The translations under genes were made by a program, and so were the position numbers. From SSS58A sp041648155 (lineage in GTDB: Bacteria; Krumholzibacteriota; Krumholzibacteriia; Krumholzibacteriales; Krumholzibacteriaceae): a stretch of DNA of 7,056 nt. The notes under the pieces are model-generated. The model did not search any database. It was not told the origin of the DNA and saw nothing but the letters and a program-made list of their open reading frames with translations. Below, piece after piece: positions 1-5,202 of the stretch (the first letter of the stretch is position 1; each line of letters opens with the position of its first letter). Where the stretch lies: contig JBAZPL010000138.1 of the NCBI GenBank assembly GCA_041648155.1, positions 1 through 7,056 on the forward strand, given 5' to 3'.

Positions 1-1
1 C

Positions 2-2383
2 CTTGCGCTCGCTGCGATTCTCGTCGTCGTGCTCTGCGCGCTCATGGGGGACGTCGTTTTTAGGAACAGGATCTTTTTCGTTCCCGATTCCCAGGCCCCC
101 ATGAACTTCGCCGCGGTTGGGGAGAGGGCGCTCCGGGACGGCACGTATCCCCTCTGGAATCCGTACCTCTTCTGCGGAATGCCGAGCTATGCGAGTCTCT
201 CCTTCACGCCGTATGTGTATCCTCCCGCGTTCATCACGTACGTGCTCCAGCAGTACCTCCGTTTTCCCGAGATGACGTGGCTTCTGTTTCATTATCTCAT
301 GGCGGGCGTGGGCGTGTATCTTCTCGCCCGTTTCCTCGGCGCTCGCTCGTCCGTGTCGATTCTTGCGGGCGTCACCTTCATGATCATGCCGAATTTCGTC
401 GCCATCGGCGCGTACGGCCACGGCTCGCAGGCGGGATCGATCGCGTACATGCCTTTTGCGCTTCTCCTTTCGTGGCATATCCTTCGAGGATACCGGCGCC
501 TCACGATGGCGGCTCTGCTCGCGATCGTTCTCGGCTTTCAGATGCTGCGCGGCCACGTGCAGATCGCCTATTACACGTATCTCCTTATCGGTCTTCTGTT
601 CCTCTTCGAATCGATATATCTCCTCCGCGCGGGACAGGCGCGCGCGGTCGCGAGGAGCTTCGCGTATCTCGCCGCGGCCGTGATTCTCGCGGTGGGAATC
701 GCCGCGGTGCTCCTCATTCCCGTGCGGCAGTACGCGGCGTACTCGATCAGGGGCGGGAGCAGTTCTGGGGGACTCGATTACGGCTACGCGACGGGCTGGA
801 GCCTCCACCCGAAGGAGATGCTCACCTTCGTATTTCCATGGGCATTCGGATACGGAGCGCCGACCTACTGGGGAGAGATGCCCTTCACCAACTACCCGAA
901 CTATCTCGGCATCGTGACCGTCGCCTTCGGCATCTTCGCCTGCCGGTACGTGCAGGATCGCCGCAAATGGCTTCTCATCGCGGCGATTCTTTTCGCGACC
1001 GTCCTCAGCTTCGGAAAGTTTCTCCCGATACTCTACGGGCCGATGTTCAGGTGGCTTCCGTATTTCAACAAATTCCGGGTTCCCGTCATGGCGCTCATCG
1101 TCCAGCAGCTCGCGGCGGTCGCCATCATGGCGATCGGCATCGAGGAGTTTCTGAAGCGCCGCGACGAGATGCGGCTGCCGCGATGGCTCGAGCCCGGACG
1201 GATGAAATGGATTCTTGCGGGAGCGGCGATCGCGCTCTTTCTGGTCGTTATCGCGAGCGGCGGCATCAGGAGCGGCATCGCCGGGAACCCGGCGATCGCG
1301 TCGAGGATTTCCGCGGGCACTCTCGATTTTGCCTCGTCCGCGTTCGTCGCGAACCTGCTGAAAACCGTAGCTATCGTTCTCGTCGTGTGCGCCGTCGCGT
1401 TTCTCGCGGTATCGCGCCGCGTGCCGGCGAATACCGTCGTTCTCGCCATCGCGATCGTCGTCGCCGCCGATCTTCTCATGGAGAACAGGAACATTCTCCA
1501 TCCCGAAAAGGGCTGGCCCGGTTCCCAGGCGATCATCGCGGACAGGAGCGCGCGCGACGAGATCGCGAAGCCGGACGCGGTGACGAATTTTCTGAAGGCC
1601 GACACGACTCTCTATCGCCTTTTCCCGGTCCCTGCGGCCCAGCTCGGGCAGTGGAGCTACGGTTCGCCTCTCTTCAGCGATAACCGTTTCATGTCCTTCG
1701 GAATATATTCGCTCGGCGGGTATCACGCCGCGAAGCTCAAGGATTACCAGGATGTCATGAATACGATGTTCGCGGCCTTCAACGAGGGTGCGTACCCGGC
1801 GGCGATCGTCAACATGCTGAACGTGAAGTATTTCCTCGCGCTCTTTCCGCTCTTTCGCGAGGGCTCGTCGTTCCCGCTCGTGCTGCAATCGGGCAACGCG
1901 TACGTGTACGAGAATCCGGGAGCGCTTCCGCGCGCGTTCTGTGTCGACGCGTTCCGCGTGCTTCCGAAGAAGGACGCCCTCGCCGCGCTCCGCGCGCCGG
2001 ATTTCGATCCGTCGCGGGAGGTGATTCTGAACGAAGAGCCCTCGATCCGTCCGGAATCCTCCGCCGGTTCGAGCGCGCGGATCACCGATTACCGGCTCAA
2101 TTCGATTTCGATCGCCGCGCATGTCGAGAAGCCGTGCCTCCTCGTCGTGAGCGAGATCGCCTATCCCGACTGGCATGCGGAGGTCGACGGAACGGAGACA
2201 CGGATTCTCACGGCGAATTACTGCCTGCGCGCGGTGCCGCTCGCTCCGGGCGATCACGAGATACGGATGCATTTCTCCTCGCGGGCGCTCCGCGTGTCGT
2301 TGATCGTCTCGATCGTATGCCTCGCGGCGGCCGCCCTGGCGGCCGCGGTCGGAGGAATCGTTTACGCGAAAGGAAGAAGGTGA
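2..2383 (+). CDS. YfhO-family polytopic membrane protein, predicted GT-C-type glycosyltransferase (5' partial)
   Basis: The frame is open to the left edge. The GTG at 29 lies inside a hydrophobic stretch (LALAAILVVV) that looks like the first membrane helix, so the true start is probably upstream. Counting codons from base 2, 793 residues are visible. YfhO-family signs: an extracytoplasmic loop with D29 and WNPYLFCGMP (52-61), the loop GLDYGYATGWS (257-267) followed by YWGEMPF (289-295), FNKFRVP (355-361), NMLNVKYF (604-611), ENPGALPRAF (637-646), and a C-terminal soluble part with YPDWHAEVDG (721-730) before a last helix at about 766-788. About 13 hydrophobic helices can be counted. Bacillus/Listeria YfhO proteins are GT-C-fold enzymes that move a sugar from a polyprenyl-phosphate donor to a surface polymer outside the membrane. 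The polyprenyl-phosphate sugar synthase 4 bases downstream fits that role. The acceptor and sugar are unknown. Family assignment is firm; the activity is inferred. Confidence 0.88.
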   Translation, partial: LALAAILVVVLCALMGDVVFRNRIFFVPDSQAPMNFAAVGERALRDGTYPLWNPYLFCGMPSYASLSFTPYVYPPAFITYVLQQYLRFPEMTWLLFHYLMAGVGVYLLARFLGARSSVSILAGVTFMIMPNFVAIGAYGHGSQAGSIAYMPFALLLSWHILRGYRRLTMAALLAIVLGFQMLRGHVQIAYYTYLLIGLLFLFESIYLLRAGQARAVARSFAYLAAAVILAVGIAAVLLIPVRQYAAYSIRGGSSSGGLDYGYATGWSLHPKEMLTFVFPWAFGYGAPTYWGEMPFTNYPNYLGIVTVAFGIFACRYVQDRRKWLLIAAILFATVLSFGKFLPILYGPMFRWLPYFNKFRVPVMALIVQQLAAVAIMAIGIEEFLKRRDEMRLPRWLEPGRMKWILAGAAIALFLVVIASGGIRSGIAGNPAIASRISAGTLDFASSAFVANLLKTVAIVLVVCAVAFLAVSRRVPANTVVLAIAIVVAADLLMENRNILHPEKGWPGSQAIIADRSARDEIAKPDAVTNFLKADTTLYRLFPVPAAQLGQWSYGSPLFSDNRFMSFGIYSLGGYHAAKLKDYQDVMNTMFAAFNEGAYPAAIVNMLNVKYFLALFPLFREGSSFPLVLQSGNAYVYENPGALPRAFCVDAFRVLPKKDALAALRAPDFDPSREVILNEEPSIRPESSAGSSARITDYRLNSISIAAHVEKPCLLVVSEIAYPDWHAEVDGTETRILTANYCLRAVPLAPGDHEIRMHFSSRALRVSLIVSIVCLAAAALAAAVGGIVYAKGRR
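2371..2380 (+). promoter_or_regulatory. Ribosome binding site deciding the GTG start of the polyprenyl-phosphate sugar synthase
   Basis: The purine run AGGAAGAAGG lies in the last codons of the YfhO gene, 7 bases before the GTG at 2388. It supports this GTG over the next in-frame ATG at 2406, which would remove the first beta strand of the GT2 fold. Its position inside the upstream gene suggests translational coupling. Confidence 0.75.
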
Positions 2384-2387
2384 ACGC

Positions 2388-3107
2388 GTGGAAACCCTCG
2401 TCATCATGCCGACCTACAACGAGAAGGAAAATATCGCCGAGATCGTCGGCGCCGTCCTCAAGCTCGAGAGGGGCATCGAGATGCTCGTTATCGACGATAA
2501 TTCGCCCGACGGCACGGGAGGGATCGTCGACTCGATGGCCGCGGGCGATCCGCGTCTCCACGTGATCCACCGGCCGGGGAAGCTCGGGCTCGGTTCGGCG
2601 TACATCACGGGCTTTACGTGGGCGCTCGCGAACACCGACGCGAAGTACGTGTTCGAAATGGACGCCGATTTTTCGCACGATCCGAGCGCGATCCCCCAAT
2701 TCCTCGAAACGATCAAGACGAACGATCTCGTGATCGGCTCGCGGTACATCAGGGGGATCTCCGTCGTGAACTGGCCTCTCGAGAGGCTCATCCTGAGCTA
2801 CGCCGCGAACAAGTACACGCATTTCGTCACCGGTCTTCCCATCAAGGACGCGACGGGAGGATTCAAGTGTTTCAGGCGCGAGGTTCTCGAAGCGCTCCCG
2901 CTCGACCGGATCAGGAGCGACGGGTACTCCTTTCAGATTGAAGTCAATTTCTACTGCTGGAAGAAAGGGTTCCGGATCATGGAGATTCCGATCCTCTTCG
3001 TCGACCGGCGTGTCGGAAGCTCGAAGATGTCGAAGAAGATCGTCAGGGAGGCGGCGTTCATGATCTGGCGGTTGCGCTTCATGAGCCCGCGGCGGTGGCG
3101 TTCGTAA
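2388..3107 (+). CDS. Polyprenyl-phosphate mannose synthase-like GT2 glycosyltransferase
   Basis: A 239-residue GT-A-fold family 2 enzyme closely resembling DPM1/Ppm1 dolichol- or polyprenol-phosphate mannosyltransferases. It should transfer a sugar from a nucleotide donor (GDP-mannose in the characterised relatives) to a polyprenyl phosphate on the inner face of the membrane. Motifs in order: MPTYNEKENI (7-16), DDNSPDGT (36-43), the metal-binding DAD (92-94) in EMDADFSHDP, GSRYIRG (117-123), NWPLERLILS (128-137), KDATGGFKCFRREVLEAL (153-170), GYSFQIE (179-185), and EIPILFVDRRVGSSKMS (199-215). It ends just after this core, so it is the short soluble class without the C-terminal membrane helices of CsbB/GtrB or a GtrA domain. 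It starts at GTG with a good ribosome site and lies 4 bases after the YfhO gene. The exact sugar cannot be read from the sequence. No defect is seen. Confidence 0.93.
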   Translation: METLVIMPTYNEKENIAEIVGAVLKLERGIEMLVIDDNSPDGTGGIVDSMAAGDPRLHVIHRPGKLGLGSAYITGFTWALANTDAKYVFEMDADFSHDPSAIPQFLETIKTNDLVIGSRYIRGISVVNWPLERLILSYAANKYTHFVTGLPIKDATGGFKCFRREVLEALPLDRIRSDGYSFQIEVNFYCWKKGFRIMEIPILFVDRRVGSSKMSKKIVREAAFMIWRLRFMSPRRWRS

Positions 3108-3114
3108 CGCCGCC

Positions 3115-3120
3115 GGGGGA
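3115..3120 (+). promoter_or_regulatory. Ribosome binding site favouring the ATG at 3127
   Basis: GGGGGA directly abuts the ATG at 3121 but sits 6 bases before the in-frame ATG at 3127, a normal Shine-Dalgarno spacing. The protein then begins MDLSIVIVTYN, typical for a GT2 N terminus. The difference is only two residues. Confidence 0.6.
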
Positions 3121-3126
3121 ATGGAC

Positions 3127-5202
3127 ATGGATCTCTCGATCGTTATCGTCACGTACAACAGCCGCGCGCCCGTCGAACGCTGCATTGCCTCGATCGAGAC
3201 GCACGAGCCTCGGCGCGCCTACGAGATCATCGTCTTCGACAACGCCTCGAGCGACGGAACGGCGGAGGCGGTCGCGAAGCGGTTCCCGCGGGTGCGCGTC
3301 GTCGCGAACGGCGAGAACCTCGGCTATTCGAGAGGCGTCAACCAGGGGATACGGCTGTCGAGCGGCCGCGCGATCCTCATCCTGAATCCCGACATCATCG
3401 TGCGGGATGGCTCGATCGACCGGCTCATCGAGTTTATGGACGCGCATCCCGACGCCGGAATCGTCGGATCGAAGCTCGTCTATCCGGACGGGCGCCTCCA
3501 GTACTCGTGCCGGTCCTTTTACACGATGAGCGCGCTTGTGTTGCGCCGGACGTTTCTCGGAGCGCTCTTTCCGCGGGCGAAGCCGCTCAGGGAGCATCTG
3601 CTTCTCGATTACGATCACGAGACGCCGCGGACGGTCGACTGGATCATCGGCGCCTGCATGCTCGTGCGGCGCGAGGCCCTCGAGAAGGTCGGCGCGATGG
3701 ACGAGCGCTTTTTTCTCTATTTCGAGGACATAGACTGGTGCAATCGGATGAAGCGCCACGGGTGGTCGGTATACTACGTTCCTGCATCCGTGATGACGCA
3801 CACGTACGAGCGCTCGAGCGCGAAGTCGGTCCTTCGCAAGCCGTTTCTCATCCACATGCTGAGCCTCATGCGCTATTACGAGAAATGGAACAGGTTCTTC
3901 TACGGCGTGCGGCGAAACCGCGGGGCCATCAAGGCTTCGGTCTTCGCCCTTTCCGACCTCGCCGCGCTCAACCTGAGCTTCGCCGCGGCGTACTATCTGA
4001 GGAACCTCCTCCAGCCGCTGTTCGCCTATCACCTCTATCCGATCGGATGGTACGGATCCTTTATCCTGTTCTACAACCTCGTGTTCTTCATCGCGTTCGT
4101 CGCCGGGGGGCTCTACCGCGTCCGCCGCGAGACGCCCTTCTCCGAGGGGTTCATGCGCATCGTGCGCGCGGTGTTCCTCGGGCTCGTCGTGCTCATGGCG
4201 GCGACGTACATCAGCAGGGTTCGCATCTATTCGCGGGCGGTCGTGCTCGGCCATGCGGGCATCGCCGTATTCGCCGTCGCGCTCTTCAGACGCGTGATAC
4301 GGGAATTGCACCGCGAGCTCGTAAAGGCGAGGTTCGATCTGAAACGAGTCCTCGTCGTCGGTTCGAAGGAGGAGGCGGTCGAGCTCGCCGAGCGCCTCGC
4401 CGGAGCGCCCGAGCTCGGGATCGACGTCGTCGGTTATGTGGGCGTCGGGGCAGGCGCGCTCGGTACGCCGGAAGAGCTGCCCGATCTCCTCGAACGGTTC
4501 AAGATCCAGGAGGTTCTCATCTGTCAGTCGCGCCAGAACGACCGCGCGCTGCTGCCGTTCCTCGCGCATTCGCGGCGCCGCGTAATCCAGATACGGATGA
4601 TCTCTCCGCTCGCGCGTTTTCTGGGGCAGGGGGTGCGTGTCGAGGAGTTCGCGGGGCTCGCCGTTTTCTCGCTCGAGCGAAGGATCCTCTTTGGATTCGA
4701 TCGCGGGATCAAACGGCTCTCCGATTGCGCCGCGGGCGCGATCGCGCTCCCGTTCGTTGAATGCGCGTTCCTCGGATACCGTTTGTATGGTAGCATGAGG
4801 GGCACGGTGACGTTTTTCGGGGAAGAACGAAGGGGGAGAAGAGGAAGCCCGCTTGCATGGCCGCGGGTGCTCCGCGCTTCGGGGCGCGAAGCGGGGGATT
4901 TCGTGAAGCCGGCGCTGTGCCTCGCCCTCATCGGCGGAAAGCTGAGCCTCGTCGGGCCGCCGTCCCTTTACGAGGGGCAGGCGGGTGAGTTTTCGGGCGC
5001 CCTCGCGAGGGTCAGGCCGGGCATAACGGGCCGATGGAGGCTGTCCCGGCGTGGATCGAGACGCCAGGCGCTCGAGGAAGAGGCGCTCGGACTCGAATCG
5101 TGGTCGCTTGAACGGGATATCATGATATTCATGGAATCGATTGGAATGCTGTGCTCGGGCGCGTACCCGAGGTGGTTCTTCAGCAAGGGAGATGCGGCGT
5201 GA
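3127..5202 (+). CDS. Fusion: WbbL-like GT2 glycosyltransferase + membrane/Rossmann region + degenerate sugar-transferase (WbaP/WcaJ-type) domain
   Basis: 691 residues from this start. Positions below count from the alternative ATG at 3121 (693 residues). Residues 3 to about 235 are a GT2 domain of the rhamnosyltransferase WbbL type: IVIVTYNS, DNASSDGT (40-47), LNPD (88-91), IIGACMLVRREAL (175-187), and DERFFLYFEDIDWCNRM (194-210) with the expected acidic residues. Four hydrophobic helices follow at about 270-296, 309-333, 346-366 and 373-394. A Rossmann-like region starts with RVLVVGS (409-415), as in large polyprenyl-phosphate sugar transferases. The C-terminal domain (about 529-690) has the scaffold of a bacterial sugar transferase: KRLSD (531-535), P544, GTVTFF (561-566), KLSLVGPP (607-614), RPGITGRW (632-639) and WSLERDIMIF (661-670). 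However, the KFRSM and SLDELPQ catalytic motifs are absent. The GT2 half is probably active in lipid-linked glycan assembly; the C-terminal half is probably not a working phosphoglycosyl transferase. It is followed by a 4-base overlap with the next gene. Confidence 0.88.
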   Translation: MDLSIVIVTYNSRAPVERCIASIETHEPRRAYEIIVFDNASSDGTAEAVAKRFPRVRVVANGENLGYSRGVNQGIRLSSGRAILILNPDIIVRDGSIDRLIEFMDAHPDAGIVGSKLVYPDGRLQYSCRSFYTMSALVLRRTFLGALFPRAKPLREHLLLDYDHETPRTVDWIIGACMLVRREALEKVGAMDERFFLYFEDIDWCNRMKRHGWSVYYVPASVMTHTYERSSAKSVLRKPFLIHMLSLMRYYEKWNRFFYGVRRNRGAIKASVFALSDLAALNLSFAAAYYLRNLLQPLFAYHLYPIGWYGSFILFYNLVFFIAFVAGGLYRVRRETPFSEGFMRIVRAVFLGLVVLMAATYISRVRIYSRAVVLGHAGIAVFAVALFRRVIRELHRELVKARFDLKRVLVVGSKEEAVELAERLAGAPELGIDVVGYVGVGAGALGTPEELPDLLERFKIQEVLICQSRQNDRALLPFLAHSRRRVIQIRMISPLARFLGQGVRVEEFAGLAVFSLERRILFGFDRGIKRLSDCAAGAIALPFVECAFLGYRLYGSMRGTVTFFGEERRGRRGSPLAWPRVLRASGREAGDFVKPALCLALIGGKLSLVGPPSLYEGQAGEFSGALARVRPGITGRWRLSRRGSRRQALEEEALGLESWSLERDIMIFMESIGMLCSGAYPRWFFSKGDAA
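5185..5191 (+). promoter_or_regulatory. Ribosome binding site and GTGA start/stop overlap for the propeller gene
   Basis: AAGGGAG ends 7 bases before the GTG at 5199. That GTG shares bases with the TGA stop (5200-5202) of the preceding fusion gene, forming GTGA. This points to translational coupling and fixes the start that gives a complete signal peptide; the next in-frame ATG at 5220 would remove its charged n-region. Confidence 0.75.

Noticed and set aside
29..31. GTG at 29 as the true start of the YfhO gene
   Set aside because: The frame remains open and hydrophobic to the left edge (codons from base 2), and starting here would cut the first membrane helix in half. The start most likely lies outside the window.
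277..1683. A 468-codon + strand frame inside the YfhO gene
   Set aside because: Arginine-rich, non-hydrophobic translation in an alternative frame. The overlapping frame carries the YfhO motifs and membrane helices.
2208..3185. A 325-codon open frame on the minus strand over the polyprenyl-phosphate sugar synthase
   Set aside because: Same shadow effect: charged, proline- and arginine-rich translation without recognisable motifs, opposite a strongly supported + strand gene.
4800..4930. Frameshift as the cause of the missing sugar-transferase motifs
   Set aside because: One alternative + frame meets a stop at once (TGA at 4808) and the other gives no KFRSM-like or SLDELPQ-like sequence, so a simple indel does not explain the loss.
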